This document shows, one piece after another, positions 1 through 11,130 of a stretch of 64,000 nucleotides of DNA. The stretch's first letter is position 1. Every line of letters starts with the position of its first letter. The notes beneath the pieces were generated by a model. The model was not told the origin of the DNA. It saw only the letters and a list, made by a program, of their open reading frames with translations, and searched no databases. This DNA comes from Nigrospora sphaerica (taxonomy: Eukaryota; Ascomycota; Sordariomycetes; Amphisphaeriales; Apiosporaceae). A program made the position numbers and the translations under genes. The DNA is taken from NCBI GenBank assembly GCA_018287875.1, contig JAGVVL010000004.1, positions 1-64,000 on the forward strand. Reading direction: 5' to 3'.

Positions 1-44
1 AGAAACAGAAATATGACCTGGAAGTCGTCCAAGGGTAGAAAACA

Positions 45-600
45 CCGGCCTGACGAGTGTCTACTCTATGCTATTTATAGGAACCGATTAAGTACAGCCA
101 TCCGCGAAATCAGTGTCCTCTGGTTTACTCTCTTATTTTGATGCATAGGCCACAATTGGCACTCTTGGCGCTAACCATGTACCTGGAATACTTCGCCTGT
201 ACTGTACATGGATTTGACACGTAGGCGTCCCATTTCTGGCCCCAAATGTAGCATACACAGGTCTAACAGACCTCCATATACACAAGCAAACCTCATTAAT
301 GACCCGTACCGTTTTCTTTCGACAGGCACAGTACATACGCCCCATTAATGAAAGGTTTAATGTAATCTATAGGGGCTGCCAACCCTCTGTACAATACATC
401 AAGAGCTAGAAATGGAATGCTTACATGTCAGATCCATGTACACTACGTCCAAGGTACTCAGGGTACATGGCCAGCGCCAAGAGTGCCGATTGTGGCCTGT
501 GCACTAAAAAATAAGAGAGTGAACTAGAGGACACTGATTTCGCGGATGGCGGTACATACGCTCATCCTATGGAACTGAGTATAACCCAGGCTGGGAACGA
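45..600. repeat. Long imperfect palindrome (foldback element)
   Basis: The left half (about 45-320) is matched by the reverse complement of the right half (about 330-600). The clearest paired blocks are 98-178 with 471-550, and 178-235 with 405-470; weaker pairing runs to the centre near 325 and out to the ends. Most mismatches between arms are C/T or A/G transitions. There is no coding capacity: open frames here are shadows. The structure fits a foldback or MITE-like non-autonomous DNA element. No target-site duplication could be made out. Confidence 0.65.
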
Positions 601-960
601 TGTTCCGTAGGTCCTTTCTAAACAATTGCTTCTTGGATGTTGCCACGGGAAAAAGCTATAGTGGACAGAAGTTACTACTAGAAGACTCTCCGAAAGGTAG
701 AAGCTACTATGTACTAAAAGAAGCTGCCGCGGACAGAAGTTGCCACGGACGGAAGCTGCTAGGGGTGGAAGGTGCGACTATTGGATGTTGTCAATGGAAG
801 AAGCTATTCGGGATAGAAACTACTACATACGATAAAAGCTACTACAGGCAGAAGTTAAGAAGGACAATATCTATTACTAGAAAGCTGCTACTGAAAGAAG
901 ATGTGGCGGGTGAATTTGGCTATGGATAGAAGCTACAACGGCTAGAAATCTCGCCGGAGA
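600..960. repeat. Degenerate minisatellite, 'agaagctact' type
   Basis: A core like GACAGAAGCTACTA recurs about every 20-30 bases with variable spacing (for example near 665, 700, 735, 750, 800, 840, 870 and 925). The open frame on the plus strand follows the repeat and has no family resemblance. The same core reappears near 2690-2790 and, inverted, near 14600-14690. Confidence 0.6.
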
Positions 961-1686
961 CAGCATGGTATAAAACAGAACAAGTTCAGACAGGACAGGC
1001 GTCCAGCCAGTTCCCGGCCTACATCTCGCCCATCCCATACTGGAGGAAAGGCCTTTCGGCGCGAGCAACCGGGAGCTTATGCGGTTCTAACACTGGAGCA
1101 AGGCGCAAGGGACGAAACAGACGAAGCAAGAAAAGAAACCGTCGCAGCAATAGTGCCATTCAAAACACCCGTCACGCAGGAACCGACACAGGCGGCACGC
1201 GCAAGATGGCGGCATGAGTCGCAAGCCGCAGCATGGCCAAAGATAGACAAGCGGCGTTCCGAAAGGCAGATCCCGTATACCGACCCGAGCCCGATCTATC
1301 GTCCCAGAAGAGGCGCAGCAGGCGGAAAAATACGAGGCGACCAAGTAGGGGGCGACCAAGTAGGAAGAAGGAAGCGGAGGAAGAAAACCGGGCGAAGCAG
1401 AAAGTGAACGAAGCAGGAAGCAGAGGGAACGGGAAGTGGGCGGAACAAGAAGAGCCCAGTACGCCAGGTCCGGTCAACATCCACGAGAAACGGAGCACAG
1501 CTAGGAGCGGTACGATATCGTATCGGCCGGACTGCCCTACGAGCGCCGAACACAGCTAGAAAAGCCCGAGCTAACGTGCCACAATGGACCCGATCCAGAA
1601 CGGCCACAACCGACACCGGAGGGCTGTATGTGGACACGATGGGGAGCTGGGGTCGGACGCGGTGTGGTGTACATTAGCATTTGAGC
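961..1686. other. Purine-rich low-complexity stretch, no gene
   Basis: Plus-strand purine-rich sequence with many GAAGC/GAAG words, especially 1365-1460. Overlapping open frames on both strands are Arg/Lys/Glu-rich or Phe/Leu/Ser-rich composition shadows. A block near 1570-1620 (around CCAGAACGGCCAC) has a diverged counterpart near 2230-2280, so part of this region was duplicated about 660 bp apart. I see no gene. Confidence 0.5.
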
Positions 1687-1813
1687 AGGGAGCAGAAGTA
1701 GACGAAGCAGAAGTAGCGAAGCAGAAGTAGTGAAGCAAAAGTAGACGAAGCAGAAGTAGACGAAGCAGAGGTAGCGAAGCAGAAGTAGACGAAGCAGAAC
1801 TAGGCGAAGCAGG
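1687..1813. repeat. 14-15 bp tandem repeat, about 9 copies
   Basis: Units of the form GAAGCAGAAGTAGAC or GAAGCAGAAGTAGC follow each other about nine times with single-base variants. The unit is not a fixed multiple of three, so the overlapping frames are not protein repeats. Confidence 0.85.
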
Positions 1814-2057
1814 AACATGGAAAAAGCAGGAGCCAGTCAAAGGATGCGGAAGCAGGAAGTGAACAGAGTAGGAAGAGTAGAGCAGGCTAGAGCCGGTCGG
1901 CGCTCGTAAAAATGAAGCCGCGCCAGAAGTAGCACCAGGCCATATCCGCTCCTGTCCTAACAGAGCCAATGAACACGCGCCAGAAAAGACGCGATTCGGA
2001 ACGGCCACAGCCCTAGAGGAAGCAGCAATCAGCCAATGCCGGAAGGGAATGACGCAG

Positions 2058-2121
2058 GAATCAGAGGGAGTAGGAATCAGAGGGAGTAGGAATCAGAGGG
2101 AGCAGGAATCAGAGGGAGCAG
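2058..2121. repeat. 16 bp tandem repeat, 4 copies
   Basis: Four consecutive units GAATCAGAGGGAGTAG or ...GAGCAG, followed by decayed units up to about 2165. This belongs to the same purine-rich minisatellite field. Confidence 0.85.
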
Positions 2122-2165
2122 GAACCAGTCGAAAACAGGAAGCAGGAACTAGTTGAAACAGAGAG

Positions 2166-2829
2166 TTGCCCCGTATCACAACTGCCGCTGTCCTGGCAGT
2201 GCCAGGCACAGCCCAAAATAGTCAGCGAGCTTGCGTCAGAATAGACCCAATCCAGAACGGCCGCGGCCTAATCGGAAGGCCAAACGTGGGACAGGATCAA
2301 GAACGGGCGTCGAACACGGCGCGGCGCACAAGCAAACGCGAGCAGCAAACCCCGCTGTACGCAGGCTCCCCGACGCGCCACATACAGCGGCACTTACAGC
2401 GGTACATACAGGCCCGGCGTCGTAAGAGGCCCCGGTCGCTACTATGTACCACCAAAAAGCATCCAGGGCGGCAACTATCAATCCTGTGATGCACAAAAGA
2501 GAGCGGGAACAGATCTATGGAGTTAACCGAGGACATGATGACGTAGCGCAACGACGAGGCGAGGACCGCTGCGGACATACAGACATATACCCAGAACATG
2601 CACGACATGCAGTCCATGCATGACATGCAGGACATTGGAGGCAATTGCAACCACCCAGCCTAAAATCACAGGGCAGCCACATGCCTAAGGGGGAAGCTAC
2701 GCTACACGGCACGATAGAAGCTACGGAGGACGAATGAAGTAAAACGGCACAAGGAAAGCTACACGGGACGAGAATAGGCATTATGGTATGAGGAGTGGCA
2801 TAACGACAATTATATTGCAGGCTGTCAAA
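2166..2829. other. Repeat-derived sequence, no gene
   Basis: Contains the second copy of the CCAGAACGGCC block (about 2245), a short run of ACATGCA words (2598-2640), and decayed GAAGCTAC units (2690-2765). No open frame shows family features or codon structure. Confidence 0.45.
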
Positions 2830-3330
2830 CTAGCATCCAACATCCGCAGGAGCGACTCCGCTGCCTCGAGGGGCACAGCCCTCTGGCTATGCTGCATAAA
2901 GGCCTCGGACAGGAGGTGCTCGGTCCTCGACTGCGGGTAGGGGAAAGGAGGCTTCCGAGTCAACGGCATAGGGACGCCGGACAGGAGGTGCTGGACTGTC
3001 GTGGCAAGAGACGCTTGGCTGTCATGGACAGGCTTCTCAACCGCCATAGGACAGGACACGACTGTCGCGCATGACATGCTCGACTGTCATGGGACAGAAA
3101 CCCTCGATTTTCATAAATAGGAGTCTCGACCGTTATCGGACAGGAGGTGTTCGACTGTCATGGCAAGAGATGCTTGGCCGTCATGGACAGGAGTCTCAAC
3201 CGCCATGGGGCAGGAGACGCTCGACTGTCGTGGGACAGGGAGATCTCGATTAGTGGACAAGAGATGCTCGGCCGTCATGGACAGGAGTCTTAACCGTCAT
3301 CGGACAGGAGAGCCCGGCGGCCTTGAAGGG
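2830..3330. repeat. Degenerate ~27-30 bp minisatellite
   Basis: Repeating pattern of GGACAGGAG, then GTCTCAACCG or GTGCTCGACTGT, then CATGG. It is clearest at 2985-3330, where about a dozen related units can be followed. Plus-strand frames are just the repeat read through. Confidence 0.75.
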
Positions 3331-3477
3331 AATGCGCCTCCCAGAGACGCGCAGCAGGGAAACACAGCCTTTCGCCCAGGACGACATCCGTTGTGGGAAG
3401 GCACAGGCCACATGAGGGTGGGAACCAAGCACACGACAGGCAGGGCACATCGGTGTGAAGACAACCGGCCGACAGAG

Positions 3478-4095
3478 CCTGTCGTGCCGGGCGGCGAACC
3501 TGCCTACAGGAGCGTCTTGACTGTAGAGGAAGCCTCAAGAACGCAGGAAAGAATGCATCGGCTGAGGTCCGTCCGGGGAAAGCCCGTACGATGTGTGTGG
3601 TAGAGCTCGTCATGCAGGGCGGCGAACCTGCCTACAGGAGAACCTCGACTGTAAGGGCCCCTCGCCAACGCAGGAGCGTCTCGACTGCGACCCAGGCCGA
3701 CCATCAGGAGCGTATCGATTGTGTGGCGCGTGGGCCCTCCATGGAGGCGCGTAGCTCCCGCCTGGTTTTTACGCCTATAACCGGGAGTGAATCACCGTAT
3801 GGATGGTTGGCTGGCTGCCCGCTAAGGCAGCCGTTAGTCTACCGCGCTGGACGCGGATCTTCAGCCCCCATAGAGTATGCCAAGTGCATGGCTGTTGCGC
3901 CTACCACCGGGAGCGAATCACCGTATGGATAGTCGGCCAGCCATCAGGGTAAAAAGCGTCTATATGGCTGTCGGCCTACCACCAGGGACGAGGTCTCGGG
4001 GCAGATCGTTGGCATTCCGTGGGGTGTACGCACCCCATGGTTGTTGGCCTGCCACCCGATGTTTACCATCGGGCGGATCATAGGCCAGCTACCAT
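3478..4095. repeat. Two short direct-repeat pairs
   Basis: A block containing GGGCGGCGAACCTGCCTACA is present at about 3490 and again at about 3617. A second block with GAATCACCGTATGGAT occurs near 3788 and 3914, followed by further decayed copies around GGCCTACCACC to 4090. This looks like an old array with units of roughly 125-130 bp. No gene is recognisable. Confidence 0.6.
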
Positions 4096-4789
4096 AAGGA
4101 CAGAAGTCAACTCCGAATGGCAACGTACGGCCACTTGGACGGGCGAACCTGACGGAAGCACAAGGAGGAAAGAAAATCTTCTTCTCTACGGGGACGGCGG
4201 CCCCCTATATAGCCATCTCGCGCTGGCGTGGCCGTGCTTTCGGCGCCCGCTAAGGCCTTGATCAACGACAGGCCCAACCCTTTCCAGACCTATGGAGCCT
4301 TTCACAACCGGCTCCGACTTGACTGGGCCGATAGGTGGGATGAATATGGCGGGATCGATTTGGGCTCTTCGCCCCCTTGGGTTCTGCTCGCCTTGTGGAC
4401 CTGCCGCCTTTTCGACTCTTGGCACCTATTCGGCTCCTCGCACCTGCTTAGCGCCTGGCCCGGGTTAACTTTGAGCTGGGCTGGAAGCTACGCTTCAGGC
4501 TTGGCCCACTTGACATTGCCACGTCCCCTCGGCCGCTGTTGCTCTGCCTCTCGTTTTGTCTCTTCCTGGGCCCCTTGCTTCTTGTTCTGTTCCGCTCCTT
4601 CTCGCTCTGTCTCTTCCGGGTCCCCTGTCCTACCCTCTCTCTTTCTCTGTTCCTCCCTTCTGCTCCTCTCTCTCATTCTGTCCCTCCTTCCCTCTCGTTC
4701 TATCTCTTCCTGGCCCTTGACCTCGCCCCTTCTCTCACTCTTCCTCTCTCCTCCCTCGCTCTTCCCCCGTTTCTTCACTAGGTGTGCCT
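4096..4789. other. Pyrimidine-rich tract (4540-4785) and flank, no gene
   Basis: From about 4540 to 4785 the plus strand is nearly all C and T, with an imperfect repeat of TCTCTTCCTGGG-like blocks (about 4560, 4610, 4705). The long open frames on both strands (Ser/Leu/Phe-rich and Arg/Glu-rich) follow from this composition. The tract mirrors the purine-rich repeats at 1.3-1.9 kb. Confidence 0.6.
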
Positions 4790-6244
4790 GATTTGGTCAG
4801 TTCCCGTCGATACTACCAGTTTAGTCCTCCTCACTTTGCTCTTTGGTTTCATCTGCACTCGTTTTACTCAGTAGTGATGTGGCCAGCCTTCTCGTCCTGT
4901 CCTGCCGGCATACTGGGTCCGTACACCGCACAGCCGTACCCACCGTCGTCAGGTCTGTTGACAACCCATGGCAGTACCACGTTACGCTCGTGCCGATGCT
5001 TGTCCAGGTGAGCCAGCAGTCTCTACCTTGGTACGAGAGACAACACCCCCAGTGTGTTGGGCAGCAACAGCAGCACCCCGAGCAGACGCACGGCCAGTAT
5101 TAAAAACCCCCACAAGTATCACACGGGGCTTCATTTGCTCGTCGTGGTCAAGCCAGTAATCCTTGCAGCTCATCCACCGGCTCGACGCTGCTGCGTCCAG
5201 AAAGAAAGAGCCGCGCACGTCGTGGACGGCAATGCGGGCGCCCACAGGGAGGGCAGGTCCGGCGCCCGCGACGACGCGGTCGACGCTCGCCAGCCATCTC
5301 GCTGGCAGCGCAGGCAACCCCGCTACTGGCTACCAAGCTCGAGTCGCCTCTTGCCCCACGCGAAGTGCCCTCTCTTCTGCCAGAAAGGCGTGAATCCGCG
5401 TCGGGCAGCGCATCCGACGGCCCAATTAGATAGGTCGAGTGCACGGGCTAGAGGAGCAACAGCCATGAGCTACGGTCGGGTGAACGTTTCTATCCCGACA
5501 GGCATACACCTCCCATTATCCGTCGTAGACGGCAGAGTGGCAGCCCTGGTATGACGCCAGTTGATCCGGGGGCGCCTAAGAGCCGACCTTGAGCCATGAC
5601 GAGGTCGAGGGGTCTGGGCTAGGAGAGGCGGTGACGCGGTTGCCGTCTACAGGGAAAAGCAGCAAGGGCGGGGAAGGTGTTATTAACCTAGTGTCATGTT
5701 TGTAGTCCAAGCCATTCTGCATTCCAAACCGTACGGCTCCTTCTGCCCCTGCCCAATCGTCTGTCTCCACCCAACCAAGTGTCTTGTAGGCAGGAGTGAC
5801 CTGCCGATGCCTCGTGGCTGCCCTGCTTGGTGACCTTTTCATCTGTGAATGCTGCGAACCTCCTCAACGCCATCTTGCTATCCTTGCTGTTGCGTTAGTC
5901 CCCGGCGCCGTTGTCTGATGCCGAGCGCCCGAGAAGAATCGATCCACCTGACCTAGCAATCCTGCAAGTAGTGAGGCTATTAGACTTGCTTGTCCAACCT
6001 GCGGAGTTGCATCCACTTATGTTAGCTCGTGTAGTGGGTATCCGCGGGCGGCGGCTCCTACAGCCGGCTGCTTGGCAGTAACCATGGCATGATAAGCGCG
6101 CACGGCGGGCCGGTTGTTGGCTTGGGGCTCGTTTAGAATCCCGGCAACCGCGCCAGAAACCGCTCGATAGCGCACTTGGACAAAGCGGATGAAAGGCATA
6201 CCTTCGTTTACCTTGGAGCTAGGCGGGTATTCCATAACTCGTGA
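4790..6244. other. No recognised gene
   Basis: A GC-rich island at about 5160-5400 gives overlapping frames on both strands (minus-strand frame 4982-5317, plus-strand frame 5054-5554). I recognise no family, signal peptide or splice structure in them. 5600-6240 is AT-balanced and has no coding signal. Confidence 0.4.
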
Positions 6245-7040
6245 CGACTACCCAGCCTTGTCATTTCCTACAAAACCTGTTTTGTTCCCTGTTTATTGCT
6301 TGCCTCTTCGTTCGTAAACCAGACAGCCGGGACGTGATTCATCTTCTTATTGGCCATTTGCCCATGAAATAAAAAGCCGTGAGCAGCCTTCCCTGCTTCA
6401 CTGGGGAAGCCAACCGCATGAACCAACTAAAGCTAAGATCGGCCACATCGTCACGAGGGTGTCCTGAGCTCAACGACGCAAACCATGCCCCAGAAATTGT
6501 TACTCAAATAGGTTATGGCCGCTATCCCTACAAGGGTTGTCGGTTTTTTCGCTTCGGAGTAGAACAGGCCAGGCCTTGTTATGTTCTGTCAGCTGCTTCG
6601 CCTATTAATACAGATACGGAATGTGGGCCTGTCAGGGCCCCGCAGCCGCAACTAAATGAACCAACACCAGAAGCGCTGATATTCCTCCCAACCTGGTGAA
6701 TATACTGAAGATCAAGCATACCCACGATATGACATATTACGTATCTTCTCATCCAGGACGCTTAACGCCAAGGTCCTGTTAGTAAGCACCTTAACGTCAG
6801 TCTTTGGAGTGTGGATCTCTAACCCGTTGAGTGCTTCCTTAGGGGGCTACGATCATTTACACCGGATGAAGCAATGCTGTCCTAACCCGCCCGTATCGGC
6901 TGGATACCGGGAGTATTCTTGCAGTGTTCTGTGGGCCCATGGGCTCTTCATTTCTCCGACAGGAATACAGGCCTCGTTCGTGCTGAAACGGACCCGTTCT
7001 GGGCCATGCCCATCCCGAACTCGAGTTAACATGGTTCGAT
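6245..7040. repeat. Diverged dispersed repeat, copy A
   Basis: Colinear with 9515-10260. Shared anchors include CTGTTTATTGCTTGCC versus CTGTTTTATTCCTTGCC, ACGAGGGTGTCCTGAGCTC versus ACGAGGGTGTTCGGAGCTC, GAACAGGCCAG, and GTTGAGTGCTTCC. The two copies are in the same orientation, strongly diverged and with indels. No domain is recognised, so the parent element is unknown. Confidence 0.6.
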
Positions 7041-7770
7041 CGAGCTCATCAATGGCCTAATGGTTCCCTAGAAAGCGATCGCGGAGCATGACAAGGGGAA
7101 AGAGGGGCATCCACTGGTTTTGGAATGCATGGCGGCTGCTACGCCAATCCGATGACCTTTTGCCCAATGAAAACTGGGTAAGACATGTTGTTTTTAGAGC
7201 GGCCCTTATAATAAGGGCAACTCAAGGTATTTCCGGGCGCCCCATGTATGCAGCTCTAACCAACGGCCAGTACTCACACCTTAGACCCATACAGTGGAGC
7301 ATATTAACCGGTCACGTCGAGCGGATTTGTTCTTCCCGTAATAAGGTTGCTCGCTTCTACCACGCTAAGCTCTAGACACCAGGCTTCTGGAAAGATTTGT
7401 CATGGAGACCTGTCCAGTGACAAGGGAATCAAACCACTGCTGCTTTTCTCTAGGTTCGCCTTGCGGTGCAAAGGACGAATCTCCGATGGGATAAGGCCAA
7501 GCAAAGGCGAGTACGGTCAAAACAAAGGAATCCGTGGACTTGAAGAGTCGATCAAGCTCTGTGATGCAAGGACAAGCAACGTCACGAATACTAAGATTCC
7601 AGTCCTGACAATGATTGGTTTCCGCGACCCAGCCGATGGCTCGTAAAATCTAGATGGCTAAGTCCCATAAGGCGCAGGTTCACGTCGATCGCGATCATCA
7701 AACAAGGAACGTACCGAAACGTGCCACAGCACCACAAGTCTAAAATAGGCTGCAGTGCTAGCCCGAGCAA
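7041..7770. other. No recognised gene
   Basis: Plus-strand open frames of 95-99 codons (7088-7375 and 7347-7646) have no family resemblance and no convincing splice sites. I see nothing else here. Confidence 0.35.
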
Positions 7771-7776
7771 GGGGTA

Positions 7777-7784
7777 TATAAACG
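7777..7784 (+). promoter_or_regulatory. Possible TATA box
   Basis: GTATATAAA lies about 35 bp upstream of a 90-codon open frame (7812-8084) and about 350 bp upstream of the micro-exon candidate gene. The motif alone is weak evidence. The 7812 frame contains a short SINLDARLGN stretch that recalls cyanovirin-type repeats, but not enough to assign it. Confidence 0.25.
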
Positions 7785-8130
7785 GGTGTCAACGGTTGAG
7801 CTCTCTATTTAATGACGACTAGGTCCAGTTTCCGAGAGTTTCGCAATACCCATCGGGCCACCTTGCCGTCATGGACCATTATCAGCATCAATCTGGACGC
7901 GCGTCTGGGCAACAAGCCACTGGGAGCCACCTGCACCGCCGGCGACGGTCCCGTCAGGTTTACTATCAGGATTATAGAGGAAATAACGTCAGCTTTAACC
8001 CAGAACAAGTCCCACGAATACCTCTCAGTCACTCGCCCAGCACAAGCGAGAGCAATGCCGGAAGTAGAATTGCGTAAGGTATGACGCAGAAGACTACATG
8101 GAACTATGCTAACATCACTAAAGTACAAAT

Positions 8131-8504
8131 ATGTCGCTTATTGAAGAGCTAAGACGCCTTGGGGAGCAGCTCGCAAGGATCGAAGCTAAGTGAGTTCATC
8201 CACCGTCACAGGGCAGGATCAGTATGACTTACAGAGCCACCAACTCGGAGGGTCGATACTATGTACGTAAATCTTAGAGAGGACAAATCTCAGCTTCGTT
8301 GGAACTGACTGAGAATGTAGGGTACAGGAGAATAGAGAAGGGTAAGCATTTGCGGATGGCTATGAAAGGCGCTAACCAGTATACAGCCTTCAGAATGTGG
8401 TGAAGGAACAGAGAGACTGGGCTGAAGACTTGAAACGGGTCATGGAGCGATCCTTGTCTTTCGACCAGGACGAGGGACTGGATCCAACATTGTTACAATT
8501 TTAG
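8131..8504 (+). CDS. Candidate small micro-exon protein (72 aa)
   Basis: I do not recognise a family. The model joins 8131-8189, 8235-8262, 8328-8341 and 8387-8504. All three introns (45, 65 and 45 nt) have GT..AG ends with usable branch points: CTGAC in intron 2 and GCTAAC in intron 3, weaker in intron 1. Phases 2, 0 and 2 agree, giving one continuous 72-residue reading that starts MSLIEELRRL and ends at TAG 8504. The product is charged and helical (Glu/Arg/Leu-rich, coiled-coil-like) with an acidic tail. A possible 5' UTR intron (8079-8123, branch GCTAAC) lies just upstream. Exon 3 is only 14 nt. The consistent phases argue for a gene; the short length and lack of homology keep confidence low. 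Confidence 0.4.
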
Positions 8505-8779
8505 TTCAATGGGAGTGGCCTCTAGCGGGACCCGTGTGGCCTACATGAAGAAAATCGCCGTGGGACTAAGTTTCATGCGAGGCCTGTTTACATATTTCTA
8601 AGAGCTATGCTGGTAACATCGAAGGTGTGCCGGGAAGGATGGTTATCAATGTTATCTATCTTGAATCTTATAATGCCCACCAAAGCTGCGCCGCAGCCTG
8701 GTGTCCTGTCTAGGCCTGGGGCTCTGTTAATCATCGAAAAGCCCATTTTGCTTGTCTCACAAAGAAAGGACGTGGCTAA

Positions 8780-8935
8780 TAAGGCCGTGTTCGGTACAGC
8801 TCTCGGCGACAGCTTGTGGGGCAAAGCTCGGAAATAGGCACAAAAAGCACGGTTATAAGGACTTTCTGTGCTTATAACCGTGCTTTGGCCTACAAGTTGT
8901 CGCCGAAAAGCTGTATCGAGCACAGCCCAAGTGTT
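8780..8935. repeat. Second foldback element with perfect 16-bp central stem
   Basis: 8844-8859 and 8871-8886 are perfect inverted copies (AAAGCACGGTTATAAG and complement) around an 11-nt loop. The pairing continues outward imperfectly: GTGTTCGGTACAGCT (near 8788) pairs with the complement of AGCTGTATCGAGCAC (near 8912), and CGGCGACAGCTTGTGG with CTACAAGTTGTCGCCG. The whole unit is about 155 bp. It could be a MITE-like foldback or give a hairpin RNA. Confidence 0.6.
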
Positions 8936-9514
8936 TGCTATCTGAAACTGCCTAAGAATTCAGATCAGCTAATAAGTCTTTCCTAAATACAAATCGCACT
9001 AAAACTTATGGCTCAAAAGTTTAGCTGGGTGAACCACTAAAACCGACAGGCAGGTAGCCACGGTCAGGATGCTACGAAGTTTCAGGCTCTGGCAGTACAA
9101 ACAGCGGTACTACTAACGATCGGCCTTGAACTACATAATGCCCACCTCGAAGTGGCCTTTCTCAGCGAGGGTGTTGATGTGTCAATGTGAAAAGAAGCGG
9201 GCACATGATTGCCTGCTGCGAAGAAGGAGTGGGAAGGGGGCATCGTACTGTCCCTGCCGTCACATGGCTCCCTAGCACCGCCTTTGAGTATTCAGTGTAG
9301 GGGAGAGCATCCGTCGACCCGCTTAGTAATAATCAGGTAGTCTCAAGTGCGTACTGCAGGACGCTTGCTTGTTCGTCGTGGTTTCCTCCTCCTGGCGATT
9401 GAAATCCTTGCCGACAAGACCCATGCATGCTACTTATTAGCGCTGTTGGGCAAAGCTAATGCAACGATGTCTACTATAGTTACCGCTAAGCTTGACAAAG
9501 ATGCCATAGCCCAT
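8936..9514. other. No recognised gene
   Basis: Nothing with coding or structural signal beyond a 65-codon open frame at 9347-9544 that runs into repeat copy B. Confidence 0.35.
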
Positions 9515-10260
9515 TACAACAGCCAACCTTACCGTTTTCGGTAAGGTCTGTACTGTTCCTGTTTTATTCCTTGCCTTTTGGTGGGGGAGCCAAACTGTCG
9601 GGACGTGCTCCCTCCTCTCATTGGTCCTTCATCTAACGAATAAACCGCCCTCCGTGCATCGCCCTCACCGAGGAAGTCGGCCGCACGGATAGGGGCTGAA
9701 GCTAAAGTCGGCTCGCTCAGCACGAGGGTGTTCGGAGCTCCAAGAGATAACTCGTAACGAACGCCCATAGAACGCAACGTTTGGGAGCCGCGACCCATGC
9801 TTAACTGTTGGCCCGCCTCCGTGCCGGATCGAAACAGGCCAGATACCGCTATGCTACGGCCTACTCCGTCTGCTCGTCCGGACTATGGGCTTACTGAAGG
9901 CCCCACACTATCCCTGGGGGAATGAGTACAATATCCGGGGTGCTAGTATTCCTATGCCCTTGCCGTTACGCCTTCCTCTCGGCCTGGTGGGGTATCTCAA
10001 AGGTTAAGCAAACCGACAACGCGGCCCATGCTGCATGACTCATGCTCCCGCCTTGACCCTAAGCGCTAATGCTGTTGGCAGTGAGAACCTGTTGCGGCAG
10101 CCCCTACGGAGTGGATCTCCGGATGTGTTGAGTGCTTCCGTATGGAGCTACAGCCTGTTGCACTGGATGATGTGGCGCTACCCCAGGGTGCTCCGAATCT
10201 TGGTATCCAGCTTGCACCCCGCATTCCTTTGCCAGGTATTGTTGTGCTTATGAGGGACCC
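9515..10260. repeat. Diverged dispersed repeat, copy B
   Basis: Same-orientation counterpart of 6245-7040 (anchors listed there). Copy B is more GC-rich and copy A carries more A/T, as expected if copy A has taken more C-to-T or G-to-A changes. No protein domain is visible in either copy. Confidence 0.6.
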
Positions 10261-11060
10261 CCGTCCTGGCATCTACGTCCTACCTGGAATCTTCTTCGCT
10301 TCGGGAGGTGACCTGACGAAAGTAACCAACCCGGGCCAGCACCATCGTATGCCGCGGTGGATACTTGCTAGCGCCTGGAGTCGGGACCCAGTTTGGCGCG
10401 CCGTTAGACAACCATACGCGCTTCGGGGCTCCGCTAGCTGTGCCGATCCCATCCCCATGGGCACAGGGCTCTGTACCATGTCCATCGTGGTCTCGAACCA
10501 ATACCACCAAGCGGTTGGCTTGTCTGCGTCTGTGGCCCGCCATAGGATGACCCTATGACGCCCGAAGAGAGGGTCACGCTGCCAATAGTCGCATGCGCGA
10601 TGTAACGTCCTACATCCGTGAGCGAGGTTACGTTATCTAGGACGACCATTCCGGTTCGTATAAAGGCCACGACCCCTGGTCCCCGGCCACGTTCGCGAAC
10701 CATTCTGTCGGTACGCACGACGCGCGTTCCGTCGCCTCCAACACGCGTCGATCCATTCCTGAGAAGACCCGAGCAGCCGGGGCTCCAGAGAGAGCGACAT
10801 TCCAGTGCCATCCCTGCCCGGCTCGGACGGCGCGAAATCCAGCATTACTGACACCGACAGCGTGCCTCGCAAGCAGTCTGGTCCTTTGAATCCCCGGCCG
10901 ACAATGGCCACCCCCGGCACTCGGTGCAAGATGCCCCCGCGACGCCGGGTGCGTGCGGTACGTCGTTCGACCGCCAGGCGAAGCGAGCGCCAGGCGTCCA
11001 TCGTAGAAGGGGGGAAGGGGGAGAGGTACACCGACCGTTGCTGGAATGTAAGGTGGCTGT
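10261..11060. other. No recognised gene
   Basis: Overlapping frames on both strands at 10430-11140 are GC-rich shadows. No splice pattern or domain is seen. Confidence 0.35.
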
Positions 11061-11130
11061 GGCACCTGTCCAATGGCACCTGTCCAATGGCACCTGTCCA
11101 ATGGCACCTGTCCAATGGCACCTGTCCAAT
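11061..11130. repeat. 14 bp perfect tandem repeat, 5 copies
   Basis: Five uninterrupted copies of GGCACCTGTCCAAT. The copies are identical, so the array is young or still changing. Not CRISPR: there are no spacers. Confidence 0.9.

Noticed and set aside
4228..4791. 187-codon Ser/Leu-rich plus-strand frame
   Set aside because: Follows a pyrimidine tract. The minus strand is equally open (Arg/Glu-rich), and no codon structure or family is seen.
5054..5554. 166-codon frame in a GC-rich island
   Set aside because: All frames on both strands are open because of GC content. No domain, start context or introns to prefer one.
7812..8084. Cyanovirin-N-like protein
   Set aside because: Only a ten-residue stretch (SINLDARLGN) recalls the family. 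The cysteine pattern is absent and the frame does not join in phase to the exons downstream.
11061..11130. CRISPR-like array
   Set aside because: Units are contiguous 14-mers without spacers, in a eukaryotic context. The same holds for the 11-bp array at 26249 and the 19-bp array at 17260.
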